64,000 nt of DNA, taken from assembly GCF_000421165.1 (NCBI RefSeq), contig NZ_ATWI01000010.1, positions 388,313 through 452,312 on the forward strand. Direction: 5' to 3'. This DNA is from Marinobacter daepoensis DSM 16072. GTDB lineage: Bacteria; Pseudomonadota; Gammaproteobacteria; Pseudomonadales; Oleiphilaceae. The notes beneath the pieces were generated by a model, which was not told the origin of the DNA, did not search any database, and worked only from the letters and a program-made list of their open reading frames with translations. The position numbers were made by a program, and so were the translations under genes. Positions 19,043 through 29,285 of the stretch are shown here, piece after piece. Within the stretch, counting starts at the first letter, position 1. Each line of letters opens with the position of its first letter.

Positions 19043-20380
19043 TCAGAACTTCAGTGTGATGGAGCCACTGAACACGTGGATATCACCGTCGGCAGTTACT
19101 CGGGTTTCATCGCCGTTGTAGTCAACCAGCGTAAAGTCCCGTTCCTGCAGTTGCTGGTACTGGTACCCGAGATCCAGGCGAACCGGGTAGGCCAGCAGGC
19201 GTGTGCGGTCGTACGTGGCGCTGATACCAAGCCCCACTACGAGCTTGTCGGTGTCGAGATAGTTCAGTTCGGGGTTGCGGGAGGTTTTCAGGGGCGATTC
19301 CTCATAGGCAATACCGCCGCGCACCGCAAAGTTCTTATTCAGCTCATACTCCGCACCCAGGCGGGGAATCAGGATGTCGTCGAAACCGATTCGGCTGCCG
19401 GATGCGACTGAACCCTGATCCTTGATGGTATCCCGACCGAACTCATTCTCCAGTTCAGACCAGTTTTGCTGTTCCAGGCTACCGCCAATGCGCCAGCCGT
19501 CCCCTTTGTACTGGGTGCCGATGGCAATCGTTTCCGGCTGAAAAGAATCAATGGTGGACACGGCAAGGCTAAGGCCGGGGTCTGGAATGGTCTGGGTTAC
19601 GATGATGTTGGAATCCACCGTCGTGGAGGCGGCAGACTTTGTTCGATAGGTAATCGCGGTTTCCCAGCCATCCAGAAAACATTCGTTTTCAGGGCAGAAG
19701 GTGCTCCCCAGGTCGATGTTGGTGCCTAAGATGGTTTTCAGGGACGGCTCGGCGTTTACAGAGAGCCGTTCACGGCTGGTCTCACCACCCAGGGTCGACA
19801 CGGCATCCAGGTTTGCAGTGGCTTCCAGGGTTACCCTCACAGAGAGCCCCGCAGAAATGCCGCGCCAGATTGGTGTGGCGCCCCCAATGTTCAGGAACAG
19901 GGGTTCTTTGCCGTATTGAAGGTACTGTCCGGTTTCGCTGGTTTCTGAGCCAAAAGCCAGCATTTCCTTCCCGTACTTTTCAACACCGGCGATGAAGCCC
20001 AGATAGATGGGGTGGCCAAACCGGGTGAGTGATCCCAGATTGGTTTTCATGCCAATGAGCACATGCTGGCTGGGCGAGTCCGACACAATGTCACCCTGTG
20101 CATTTGGGTTGTCGGAGCGCAGCTCCTGCTCAGAATGAAGGATGCCGGTGGTCAGCTCACCCCTGGGGTCTTTGGTTAGCGCTGCGGGGTTGTAGTAGGT
20201 TGCCGAGACCTGATCATTGAACATCGACAGGGACTGGGCCGTCGCCACATCGATCGGCATGACGCCATAACTGGTGCCGAGGTTGCCCATGCTGGCATGG
20301 GAGGAAACCGAGAGGGAAGCGGATACTGCTGCAACGGCAAGGGATACCGCCCGTACTGAGAATCGGGGGGAAAGAACCAT
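19043..20380 (-). CDS. FadL/OmpP1-family outer-membrane transporter
   Basis: About 445 residues from the ATG at 20380. A signal peptide (VSLAVAAVSASLSVSSHA-S) is followed by an N-terminal hatch-like region with the FadL-type NPAAL motif (YYNPAALTKDPRGEL, about residues 61-75), then alternating beta strands ending in Phe (ITLKF), typical of a 14-strand barrel. These proteins move long-chain fatty acids or hydrocarbons across the outer membrane. The frame is open 42 codons further upstream, but the ATG at 20380 has GGAG seven bases ahead and starts the signal peptide. Confidence 0.86.
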   Translation of the reverse strand: MVLSPRFSVRAVSLAVAAVSASLSVSSHASMGNLGTSYGVMPIDVATAQSLSMFNDQVSATYYNPAALTKDPRGELTTGILHSEQELRSDNPNAQGDIVSDSPSQHVLIGMKTNLGSLTRFGHPIYLGFIAGVEKYGKEMLAFGSETSETGQYLQYGKEPLFLNIGGATPIWRGISAGLSVRVTLEATANLDAVSTLGGETSRERLSVNAEPSLKTILGTNIDLGSTFCPENECFLDGWETAITYRTKSAASTTVDSNIIVTQTIPDPGLSLAVSTIDSFQPETIAIGTQYKGDGWRIGGSLEQQNWSELENEFGRDTIKDQGSVASGSRIGFDDILIPRLGAEYELNKNFAVRGGIAYEESPLKTSRNPELNYLDTDKLVVGLGISATYDRTRLLAYPVRLDLGYQYQQLQERDFTLVDYNGDETRVTADGDIHVFSGSITLKF

Positions 20381-20630
20381 GAATACACTCCGTTCGATCA
20401 TTGTTTTTGTGCTCAGCCCCGAGGGAGTCCATTCAGGGCTGGTACGCTTGTTCAGGCTCAAGTGTATGGGGCTTGTCTTATCGGGACGTTGGCATTTTTG
20501 ACACAACGGAGTGTCGGTATAACCACGTAGATAGAGGATTAATTAAAATCGCCTATAACTCATGAGGTTAATGTGGTTTTTGTGTGAAGGATTATTGCAG
20601 AATGTTTCTGATTTTGTGAGGGGGGACAAA

Positions 20631-20656
20631 AAAAGCCCCCTGACGGGGGCTTTTTT
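20631..20656. terminator. Rho-independent terminator of the PEP-CTERM gene
   Basis: AAAAGCCCCC/GGGGGCTTTT stem (10 bp) with a TGAC loop, with A and T runs on both sides so it can work in both directions. It lies 21 bases past the PEP-CTERM gene stop. Confidence 0.9.
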
Positions 20657-20677
20657 TTGTGTCAATAAAGCTGACGC

Positions 20678-21226
20678 TTACGCGTTCTTCTGTACCTTAC
20701 GTCTGACCGTCATCAATCCAAGGATACCCAGACCCATGAGCCCGAGTGTGCCTGGTTCGGTAACCGAAACCGGCTTGCCGAAGATGGCAACGTGGGAAAT
20801 GGCTCCCTGGTTCGGATAGAAGTCTCTGAGGTCCAGAACTTCCTGGCCATCCCAGCTACCCAGGTCAAACAGGTATTGGGGCTGATTGCCGTCTTTAACG
20901 ACCAGATAGCACTCGGGGCAGAGGATATAATCAGGTCCGTCCCAGGTTATGAGCGCGTTGTTCGGGTCACCCGTAAATTGGGTTGTGTAGGAGGACAGGA
21001 ATGAGCCTTCTTCTGATCCGCCGTAATTGGATTTATACAACAGGGTCAGGTCGGAAGTGCCAAAGATCGAGGCGACATCACTGGCATCCAGAGTCGGATT
21101 GGGCGTGCCCGTGACAGTATGCTGAGCATCCGAGGGTCCAAGAACCAGGGCCAGCGCGCCTACGGACCAGCTTAGTGCTAATCCTGCCACAGCGTACTTC
21201 ATCGTTTTCATTGTAGCGTTCATCAT
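20678..21226 (-). CDS. PEP-CTERM sorting-domain protein
   Basis: 182 residues. N-terminal signal peptide (AVAGLALSWSVGALA), a beta-rich middle with a CPEC pair and a Trp/Asp-rich repeat (DLGSWDGQEVLDL), and a C-terminal sorting signal. The signal reads TEPGTLGLMGLGILGLMTVRR: a short EP motif, one transmembrane helix and a basic tail. Such proteins are processed by an exosortase and exported, often with extracellular polysaccharide. No exosortase gene is in the window. The ATG has an AAGGTG ribosome site. Upstream is a GG-N10-GC element fitting sigma-54, reported for PEP-CTERM genes elsewhere. Confidence 0.87.
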   Translation of the reverse strand: MMNATMKTMKYAVAGLALSWSVGALALVLGPSDAQHTVTGTPNPTLDASDVASIFGTSDLTLLYKSNYGGSEEGSFLSSYTTQFTGDPNNALITWDGPDYILCPECYLVVKDGNQPQYLFDLGSWDGQEVLDLRDFYPNQGAISHVAIFGKPVSVTEPGTLGLMGLGILGLMTVRRKVQKNA

Positions 21227-21302
21227 TGTTCACCTTCTTCAGGGCAAGCCCTGATCTCTAATACAGCTAAAAAGCAATCCCTGCTGTTGCCAATGATCTC
21301 AA

Positions 21303-21316
21303 GCATCATCTGTGCC
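21303..21316 (-). promoter_or_regulatory. Sigma-54-type promoter of the PEP-CTERM gene
   Basis: On the minus strand the sequence AGGCAC-agatg-aTGCTT contains GG-N10-GC, the invariant spacing of -24/-12 promoters. Transcription would begin near 21291, leaving a leader of about 65 bases. An enhancer-binding activator would be needed; none is adjacent. Confidence 0.6.
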
Positions 21317-21533
21317 TGATAACTAATTTGCTTTAAAAACATGGTGTTAAGTTTGTTATGGCAGGGAGGGTGTTGTGATGTGTAAACAAGCTCGACATGG
21401 TGTAGTGTGGTTTTCCGAAGGTTGGTCTCGAGCCTGGGTGGCACTGGTGTGAATGAAACCAGAGCGTCCAGCAGAGGGATAGTCTTTGTTTATGGATATC
21501 CATTTTTCGATTCAGTATTTCGATATCTTTTAG

Positions 21534-21548
21534 ATATACAATGTATAT
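21534..21548. promoter_or_regulatory. 15-bp palindrome, candidate operator of the small RHH gene
   Basis: ATATAC-AAT-GTATAT is a perfect inverted repeat 34 bases before the start of the ribbon-helix-helix gene, in a strongly AT-rich stretch with two GATATC boxes upstream. Its position suits autoregulation or overlap with the promoter. Confidence 0.45.
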
Positions 21549-21581
21549 ACTTATTGGAGCCTTTGGTGATGTGGACTTTAT

Positions 21582-21782
21582 ATGGCCGATGATCGTATTT
21601 CCGACAAACAAGCAGGATTGAGCAAGAAGAAAGCGGGTAAGAAAGACTCGCAGCTGCTGATACGGATTAACAGTGCGGAGCGCGATGAGTTCGTATCGTT
21701 GTGCGAAGAGCTGGATACAAGCGCGGCAAGAGAAATTCGAAAGTTCATTCGTAGTTTCATCCGAATCAACAAGGATGAGTGA
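21582..21782 (+). CDS. Small ribbon-helix-helix DNA-binding-like protein
   Basis: 66 residues. A Lys-rich N-terminal arm (about residues 1-22) precedes a pattern typical of RHH/CopG folds: a short beta strand with alternating residues (SQLLIRIN), helix A (SAERDEFVSLCEEL), a turn with TSAAREI and helix B (RKFIRSFIRIN). No toxin gene follows, so an antitoxin role is not supported. It is close to a 41-residue Lys-rich gene. The ribosome site is weak (GGAG is 24 bases upstream). Function inferred only: a small transcription regulator or nucleoid-type protein. Confidence 0.65.
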   Translation: MADDRISDKQAGLSKKKAGKKDSQLLIRINSAERDEFVSLCEELDTSAAREIRKFIRSFIRINKDE

Positions 21783-21821
21783 AGGCGTTAACCCAAGCGA
21801 GCATCCGTAAGGAGTCTAAGT

Positions 21822-21947
21822 ATGTCTAAGAAAGCGTCTAAAGAAGTAGCTAACCTCAAGCAGGAAATCAAAGCCCGTAAGGCCAAGATTGCCAAGCAGG
21901 AGAGCAAGGTCAAGCGTCTTAAGAAAAAGCTTAAGAAAGCGGCCTAA
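21822..21947 (+). CDS. 41-residue Lys-rich coiled-coil protein
   Basis: A short gene with all the marks of translation: TAAGGAG ribosome site at 21808-21814, seven-base spacing, ATG, 41 codons, TAA, and a terminator about 60 bases on. About 40% of residues are Lys or Arg, and hydrophobic residues recur with heptad-like spacing (VANLKQEI, KIAKQESKVKRLKKKL). It would form one basic amphipathic helix or coiled coil, suitable for nucleic-acid binding. I do not recognise a named family. Confidence 0.7.
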   Translation: MSKKASKEVANLKQEIKARKAKIAKQESKVKRLKKKLKKAA

Positions 21948-22005
21948 GCGACCAGCTGGTCATTAGCGTTCGCGCCCGGCGAGAACGTTATCGGCCGCTG
22001 TATTC

Positions 22006-22034
22006 AAAAGCCTCGCCCAGTGCGGGGCTTTTTT
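22006..22034 (+). terminator. Rho-independent terminator of the Lys-rich small gene
   Basis: AAAAGCCTCGC/GCGGGGCTTTT stem (11 bp, one T-G wobble, 5-base loop) followed by T's on the plus strand. Confidence 0.85.
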
Positions 22035-22123
22035 GTGGGCTGACTATAACGTGGTTGGCTGCAGGGCAAATGGTTGACGCTGGGTGGTAAAAGCTTGAGG
22101 TGTGGTGTTAGCTGCTTGAAATA

Positions 22124-22200
<77 letters not shown>

Positions 22201-22204
22201 GGAA

Positions 22205-22245
22205 AGGAAAACGGGCGCCATTATACCCGTGAGAGGTGGCGCCCG
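22205..22245 (-). terminator. Terminator of rpoD, with an internal TATAAT
   Basis: Stem CGGGCGCCA/TGGCGCCCG (9 bp) with a 16-base loop, followed on the minus strand by TTTTCC. It sits between rpoD and the tRNA. The loop contains TATAAT, which could be the -10 of a tRNA promoter, but no good -35 is visible. Confidence 0.7.
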
Positions 22246-22260
22246 CTACTGTCTTGGGGG

Positions 22261-24123
<1,863 letters not shown>

Positions 24124-24241
24124 AGACACCCTGTGAACTCGCTTTTAAAAAGGAAAAAAGTTAAACAGCCATTATAGCTGTCGCTCGGTTGCGCTGCCAC
24201 CGATTGGTTAGATGGTGATCAGGGCAACAGGTTTCAAGTGC

Positions 24242-25993
24242 TCAGCTCTCAGCCTTCGGATTTAACGTACCTGCGCTGAGCGTTCGGAGCTCCTCCCGTT
24301 CTTCCGGGGAGAGCTTTGCCAGATTCCGGAGCAAAGTTGCCAGTCTTTGCTGACGCGCGGCCTCTTCGTTCGGGCTCAGCAGTTCTCTGGCGGCTGCCAG
24401 TGTGCTGTCCCGGGCCGGTATGTGCTCCAGTTCGTCAAACAGGTTGTAGAACCTGTCTCTGGCCTGCTTGTTCGTAGCCAGCCCCGTTACCAGTGCTTTT
24501 CGGGTCTGTATGTTCTCTGTCAGCATCCAGCGGGAAAGCCGCCCGGCGTGTTCGAGTTGCCGGGTATTGTCCGCCAGGGCCTTTACTTCGGTGGCCAGCT
24601 CCGGAGCTTCGAGTAAGGCAAGGCACAGCGTACTGTCTTTGCTGAGCTTGACGTCGATGCGCTCTTCCGGGGCGCGGTTCTGATTTTCCCGGCGCCAGCC
24701 CCGGGGCTTGTAGTCTTGCCCCTGTTTTCGGTCCTGCCATTGTTTGCGGCCACCGCAAAGGCGGAGCATTTCGTGCCACATGGCATCTCGCAAGGTGCTG
24801 CGAGGCATCTTGTTCAGGAGCGGTTCGACCCTGGAGCGAAGCTCTCCCCGGTTCTCCGGTAGTTGCAGGTCCAGGCCGTCGCTCTGGCGGTCGAACAGAT
24901 AGCGAGAGAAGGGTGTTGCGCCTTCAATGCGCTGTTGGAAGGCCTGAGGGCCTTCCTTTCGAACCAGTGTGTCTGGATCTTCTCCTTCAGGAAGCATCAG
25001 AAATTGCAGATGCAGTCCGTCTGCCATCAGTTCCAGGGCGTTTTCCATGGCCCGGTCGGCGGCCCGAAAGCCTGCCTGATCGCCGTCAAAACAGAACACA
25101 ATGTGGCGCACCTGCCTGAGTAAAGCTGTCAGGCTGTCCTGATTGGTTGCCGTTCCGAGCATGGCGACGGCATAGTGAATGCCGTGCTGGGCCAGGGCAA
25201 TGACGTCCATGTAGCCTTCAACCACCAGCAGTTTGTCCAGTTGCCGGATGGTCTGCCGGGCCTCAAACAAGCCGTAGATTTCCCGGCTCTTGTGGAAAAC
25301 GTCTGATTCCGGCGAGTTGATGTATTTTGCTTTGTCGTCGCCCAGAGTGCGTCCGCCAAACGCCACTGTTTTGCCACGGGTGTTCCGGATCGGGAACATG
25401 ACCCTGTTGCGGAACAGGTCTCTTGGGCGTCCGTACTGATCGGAAACCGTCCGGGTTTCAATCAGTGGGTCTTTCAGGTCTTTTGGCGCTGCGTCATACA
25501 GGGCGGCGCCGGTGCCCGGAGCGTAGCCAATCTGGTATTGCTGGATAATCGTGTCATCCAGCCCCCGTTGTTTCAGATAATCTCGAGCATGGTTGCCCTG
25601 AGGGCTCGTCAGTGCTGAGTGATAGAATCGGTTGGCGAAGTCCAGCGCGTCGGTCAGCGTCCGGGCTTGTTGCATTTCCTGCTTGGCCGCCCGATCGTAG
25701 GGCACTTCCAGTCCTGCGCGTTTGGCGAGTTCCTCGACCGCATCAGTAAAGCCCAGGCCGTCAAATTCACGAACGAAGCTGATGGCATCCCCGTGCGCGC
25801 CGCACCCGAAACAGTGATAAAAACCTTTATCTGGACGGACATTGAACGACGGTGTTTTCTCGTCGTGGAACGGGCAGCAGGCTTTGTAGTTGGCGCCGGC
25901 CTTTTTCAGGGTGATCCGTGAGCCGATCAGTTCTGCCAGGTCAATTCGATCCAGCAGGTCTTCAACAAAACGTTGAGGAATCAGTCCGCTCAT
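24242..25993 (-). CDS. dnaG: DNA primase
   Basis: 583 residues. It synthesises RNA primers at replication forks, interacting with DnaB. The N-terminal zinc ribbon is intact (CCPFHDEKTPSFNV then CFGCGAHGD, about residues 40-65), followed by the Toprim catalytic core (LLVVEGYMDVIAL with its Glu, about 260-272, and FCFDGDQAG, about 304-312). The C-terminal DnaB-binding helical domain spans about 440-583. It starts 154 bases after the rpsU stop, behind a terminator hairpin, as in the E. coli macromolecular-synthesis operon. Confidence 0.97.
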   Translation of the reverse strand: MSGLIPQRFVEDLLDRIDLAELIGSRITLKKAGANYKACCPFHDEKTPSFNVRPDKGFYHCFGCGAHGDAISFVREFDGLGFTDAVEELAKRAGLEVPYDRAAKQEMQQARTLTDALDFANRFYHSALTSPQGNHARDYLKQRGLDDTIIQQYQIGYAPGTGAALYDAAPKDLKDPLIETRTVSDQYGRPRDLFRNRVMFPIRNTRGKTVAFGGRTLGDDKAKYINSPESDVFHKSREIYGLFEARQTIRQLDKLLVVEGYMDVIALAQHGIHYAVAMLGTATNQDSLTALLRQVRHIVFCFDGDQAGFRAADRAMENALELMADGLHLQFLMLPEGEDPDTLVRKEGPQAFQQRIEGATPFSRYLFDRQSDGLDLQLPENRGELRSRVEPLLNKMPRSTLRDAMWHEMLRLCGGRKQWQDRKQGQDYKPRGWRRENQNRAPEERIDVKLSKDSTLCLALLEAPELATEVKALADNTRQLEHAGRLSRWMLTENIQTRKALVTGLATNKQARDRFYNLFDELEHIPARDSTLAAARELLSPNEEAARQQRLATLLRNLAKLSPEEREELRTLSAGTLNPKAES

Positions 25994-26047
25994 GATGGCT
26001 CCACTTCAGCCCGGGTGCCGGTTGCGAGTCTGCTTTCGCCATAGCCA

Positions 26048-26082
26048 AAAATGCCGCCGAAGCCAGGCCTCGGCGGCATTTT
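26048..26082 (-). terminator. Attenuator-type terminator between rpsU and dnaG
   Basis: Perfect 13-bp stem AAAATGCCGCCGA/TCGGCGGCATTTT with a 9-base loop and T's at its 3' side. A partial terminator at this place is known in E. coli, where it keeps S21 output above primase output. The same role is inferred here. Confidence 0.85.
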
Positions 26083-26147
26083 CAGCTTGCCGGGTAAGGC
26101 AAAACGCCATTCCGGCAATCAGTTGTGCAGTCGATGCTCGCCTGAAC

Positions 26148-26363
26148 TCAGTACAGACGCTCGAACTTGCGCTGTTCCCGCTGAAGCTTCTTGAGATGAC
26201 GCTTAACGGCAGCAGCTGCTTTACGCTTACGAACAGCGGTCGGCTTCTCGTAGTGTTCACGACGACGTACTTCTGACAGTACACCGGCTTTTTCGCAAGA
26301 ACGCTTGAAGCGACGCAGTGCTACGTCAAATGGCTCATTCTCTTTCACTTTAACAGCTGGCAT
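26148..26363 (-). CDS. rpsU: 30S ribosomal protein S21
   Basis: 71 residues, the usual length. A small, very basic ribosomal protein ([20 protein letters not shown] near the start, [18 protein letters not shown] near the end) that helps 30S subunits recruit mRNA. It is the first gene of the rpsU-dnaG-rpoD operon, read from the sigma-70 promoter at 26479-26507. Confidence 0.97.
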   Translation of the reverse strand: MPAVKVKENEPFDVALRRFKRSCEKAGVLSEVRRREHYEKPTAVRKRKAAAAVKRHLKKLQREQRKFERLY

Positions 26364-26478
26364 TCGAAAATCACCTACCTGATAGATTCGGTTTCAATGT
26401 GTTCCGCAGGACTGGCCGTGCGGCTCGATCCCTGGTCAGATTGGCTAAAACTCGACCAGTGCATATTTTAGGGCGGCA

Positions 26479-26507
26479 ATAATAGCCGTTGGGCTGGCTC
26501 AGGTCAA
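26479..26507 (-). promoter_or_regulatory. Sigma-70 promoter of rpsU-dnaG-rpoD
   Basis: On the minus strand TTGACC (complement of 26502-26507) and TATTAT (complement of 26479-26484) are separated by 17 bases, one mismatch from consensus in each box. The start point would fall near 26472, giving a leader of about 108 bases. It lies between the divergent rpsU and tsaD. Confidence 0.75.
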
Positions 26508-26595
26508 TCACTGTTCAATGAAACTGCCGGAAGCTTTCGGGTTTCTGCTAAAATGCCCGGAACACTTCAGACACTTTTCAGATTTAGTACCCATT

Positions 26596-27651
26596 ATGCT
26601 GATTCTCGGTATTGAAACGTCTTGTGATGAGACCGGTGTGGCCCTGTATGACGACCAGCAGGGGCTGCTTGCTCACGCGCTTTACAGTCAGATCGATATG
26701 CACGCTGATTATGGTGGTGTTGTGCCCGAACTGGCTTCCCGCGACCATGTGCGCAAACTGTTGCCTCTCTGTGATCAGGTGTTGGTGCAGGCGGGGAAAA
26801 CGCGTTCAGATATCGAGGGTATTGCCTACACGGCAGGGCCTGGCCTGATCGGAGCCTTGATGGTGGGAGGTTCTGTCGCTCACGCGCTTGGATTTGCGCT
26901 GGGGGTGCCGGTCCTGGGGGTGCATCACATGGAAGGGCATTTGCTGGCCCCGATGTTGGAGGATAACCCGCCGGCTTTCCCGTTTGTGGCATTGCTTGTG
27001 TCTGGAGGTCATACCCAACTGGTCCGGGTTGACGGGATCGGCGAGTACGAGATGTTGGGGGAGTCGGTGGACGACGCGGCAGGTGAAGCCTTTGATAAGG
27101 CTGCCAAGATGCTGGGGCTGGATTACCCCGGAGGACCGAGAGTGGCGGCGCTGGCAGAAAAGGGCACGGAAGGACGGTACCGGTTCCCTCGGCCTATGAC
27201 CGACCGGCCCGGCCTGGACTTCTCATTCAGCGGTCTTAAGACCTTCACCTTGAATACGGTGAATGCGGCCTCGGACGCCGGCAAACTGGGTGAGCAGGAA
27301 AAAGCCGACATTGCTCTGGCTTTCGAAGCGGCGGTGGTGGATACACTGACGATCAAGTGTCGCCGGGCGCTGCAACAGACCGGCTGCCTGCGTCTGGTGA
27401 TTGCTGGTGGAGTGAGTGCCAATAAACGTTTGCGTTCAGCTCTGGAAGTTATGGCCCAAAAGCTCGGTGGGTCAGTCTTTTATGCCCGCCCCGAATTCTG
27501 CACGGATAACGGTGCGATGATTGCCTATGCCGGTGCCCGGCGTTTAAGCGTGGGGCAGCGGGACGGAGAACGGATTGTGGCGGTGCCCCGGTGGCCGATG
27601 AATACCCTGCCACCGGTGGCCGAGCCCCGTCAGAACGGGCTGGTGGATTAG
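26596..27651 (+). CDS. tsaD: tRNA N6-threonylcarbamoyladenosine synthase TsaD
   Basis: 351 residues from the ATG at 26596. With TsaB, TsaE and TsaC it adds the t6A37 modification to tRNAs decoding ANN codons. The Kae1/Gcp signatures are present: [13 protein letters not shown] at the N-terminus, HMEGH metal-binding His pair (about residues 111-115), [21 protein letters not shown] and a C-terminal CTDNGAMIA motif. The frame is open to 26518, but the family always starts at MLILGIETS, so the shorter start is right. Confidence 0.96.
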   Translation: MLILGIETSCDETGVALYDDQQGLLAHALYSQIDMHADYGGVVPELASRDHVRKLLPLCDQVLVQAGKTRSDIEGIAYTAGPGLIGALMVGGSVAHALGFALGVPVLGVHHMEGHLLAPMLEDNPPAFPFVALLVSGGHTQLVRVDGIGEYEMLGESVDDAAGEAFDKAAKMLGLDYPGGPRVAALAEKGTEGRYRFPRPMTDRPGLDFSFSGLKTFTLNTVNAASDAGKLGEQEKADIALAFEAAVVDTLTIKCRRALQQTGCLRLVIAGGVSANKRLRSALEVMAQKLGGSVFYARPEFCTDNGAMIAYAGARRLSVGQRDGERIVAVPRWPMNTLPPVAEPRQNGLVD

Positions 27652-27662
27652 GTGCTCGACAT

Positions 27663-28256
27663 CTAAAGCCCGGTTTCGCGCCCCTGGGCAAGGCGTATCA
27701 GATTGTTGCGATGCCGCACAACGATCAGAAGGGCCAGAAGGCCGAACAGTGGCAGGGTTTCCGGTTCCAGCAGCGCGCTGATGGCCGGGCCGCTGGCAAT
27801 GGCTACCAGTGATGCCAGGGCCGAAATGCGCCAGCGCCAGATCACCGCCAGCCACAAGCAAGCCATGATGATCGTGGTGAGTGGTGCCAGAGCCAGACCC
27901 GCTCCCAGTGCGGTAGCGACGCCTTTGCCCCCTTTGAAACGGTAAAAGGCCGGGATCATATGGCCGGTTACGGCGAACAGTGCAACCATGGCCTGAACCA
28001 GAATGGACATTCCAAAGGTGTGTGCCAGCCAGACGGGCAGCCAGCCTTTGAAGGCGTCGAGCGCCAGGGTGGCTACGGCGGGTTGCCAGCCTCCGGCGCG
28101 ATAGACGTTGGTTGCACCCGGGTTGCCGGACCCCAGGGCTCGTGGGTCCGGGAGTTTCCAGTGTCGGCAAACGGGGATCGCGAACAGCACTGAGCCGCCC
28201 AGATACGCACCTGCGCAGAGTAAGACAATCAGAAATGCTTGGCTGTTAGCATCCAT
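27663..28256 (-). CDS. plsY: Glycerol-3-phosphate acyltransferase PlsY
   Basis: 197 residues from the ATG at 28256. Inner-membrane enzyme transferring acyl from acyl-phosphate to glycerol-3-phosphate, the first step of phospholipid synthesis. It has five to six hydrophobic segments and the three family motifs: GSVLFAIPVCR early, SGNPGATNVYRAGG (about residues 41-54) and GHMIPAFYRFKGGKGVAT (about 102-119). The open frame continues 77 codons upstream over the folB start, but that part has no family match. Confidence 0.95.
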   Translation of the reverse strand: MDANSQAFLIVLLCAGAYLGGSVLFAIPVCRHWKLPDPRALGSGNPGATNVYRAGGWQPAVATLALDAFKGWLPVWLAHTFGMSILVQAMVALFAVTGHMIPAFYRFKGGKGVATALGAGLALAPLTTIIMACLWLAVIWRWRISALASLVAIASGPAISALLEPETLPLFGLLALLIVVRHRNNLIRLAQGRETGL

Positions 28257-28398
28257 CGCAAGACCAATGTGCAGAGACTGAGCCCTGTATTCTGTGAGAA
28301 AATGCCCGCCCGGACACGGGCAGACCGGCAAAAAGTCACAGTATCGTCTGCTTGTGTAATGTTCAATCAGCCAAGAGTGGAAGACTCGGGAGACCAGT

Positions 28399-28770
28399 TT
28401 GGCTAAAGGTGTAAGAGACACCGTCCTGATTGAGGGGCTCGCGGTGGACGCGGTGATTGGTGTGTATGACTGGGAGAGGGAGATCACCCAGCAGCTGGTC
28501 GTGGATCTTGAGCTGGCTTGGGATAATTCGGTTCCGGGTGCGAGTGATGATGTGGCGGATGCTCTCGACTACGCGGAGGTCAGTGCGAAAGTCAGTGAGT
28601 GTCTGCAGTCACTCCAGCCCAGCCTGCTGGAAAAGGCAGCGGAAGACGTTGCAGCGTTGCTACAGTCTGAGTTCGGGGTTCGCTGGCTTCGCCTGACGCT
28701 GAGTAAGCCCGGGGCGGTACCGGCTGCGCGTTCGGTGGGTGTGCGTATTGAGCGGGGAGATAGGAAGTGA
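28399..28770 (+). CDS. folB: Dihydroneopterin aldolase
   Basis: 123 residues. It converts dihydroneopterin to 6-hydroxymethyl-dihydropterin in folate synthesis. Family features are IEGLAVDAVIGVYDWEREITQ near the start and a C-terminal SKPGAVPAARSVGVRIER with the conserved Lys/Pro. The start is a TTG with GGGAG 6 bases upstream; no ATG exists before the conserved region. Its stop overlaps the GTG of folK, so the next two pathway steps are translationally coupled. Confidence 0.93.
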   Translation: MAKGVRDTVLIEGLAVDAVIGVYDWEREITQQLVVDLELAWDNSVPGASDDVADALDYAEVSAKVSECLQSLQPSLLEKAAEDVAALLQSEFGVRWLRLTLSKPGAVPAARSVGVRIERGDRK

Positions 28771-29285
28771 AGCGGGTGTACGTCAGCATTGGCAGCAATA
28801 TTGATCGTTACCGGCATGTCACCGCTGCGCTGGATGCGTTGGCCGATTGGTTTGGGGATCTTGTGATCTCGCCGGTCTACGAAAGTGAGTCGGTGGGGTT
28901 TGATGGCTCGAACTTTCTGAATCTGGTGGTGGGCGTGGACACCGACGAGCCCGTTGGGAGGCTTTCCCGGCGTTTTAAAGCGCTGGAGGCCGATAATGGC
29001 CGAAAAGCGAGCGCCCCGAAATTCAGCCCCCGGACTCTGGATCTGGATATCCTGACCTGGGGGGATGCCGTCGGTACCGTGGATGGCGTTGAGTTGCCCC
29101 GGGCCGAAATTCTCAAAAACGCCTTTGTCCTGAGGCCGCTGGCCGACATCGCGCCGGGCGATCAACACCCGGTGTGTGGTGAGTGCTACGGAGAGCTCTG
29201 GCGTGCCTACCAGCGGGACCAGAAACTCTGGCCCGTGGATTTTAGCTGGCGGGAGCGACAGGTCTCCGCTTCAGCCCCTGCTTAG
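28767..29285 (+). CDS. folK: 2-amino-4-hydroxy-6-hydroxymethyldihydropteridine pyrophosphokinase (first copy)
   Basis: 172 residues. It transfers pyrophosphate from ATP to the pterin made by FolB. Signatures are YVSIGSNIDRYRH and FSPRTLDLDILTWG with the metal-binding Asp pair (DLDI). The GTG start overlaps the folB stop by 4 bases. A second, different FolK lies at 32735-33232. This one diverges from the canonical GPR motif (FSPRT rather than WGPRT). Its last 15 bases overlap the convergent pgi gene. Confidence 0.9.
   Translation: MKRVYVSIGSNIDRYRHVTAALDALADWFGDLVISPVYESESVGFDGSNFLNLVVGVDTDEPVGRLSRRFKALEADNGRKASAPKFSPRTLDLDILTWGDAVGTVDGVELPRAEILKNAFVLRPLADIAPGDQHPVCGECYGELWRAYQRDQKLWPVDFSWRERQVSASAPA

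Noticed and set aside
21260..21295. TTGGCA...TTGC on the minus strand as a sigma-54 promoter for the PEP-CTERM gene
   Set aside because: The distance between GG and GC is 14, not 10; the element at 21303-21316 has the right spacing.
21582..21947. Toxin-antitoxin module
   Set aside because: An RHH protein is followed by a Lys-rich helix, not by a recognisable toxin fold, and the genes are separated by 39 bases with their own ribosome sites.
27663..28487. Longer PlsY with 77 extra N-terminal residues
   Set aside because: The extra part has no family similarity and covers the folB start; the ATG at 28256 begins the known motif order.
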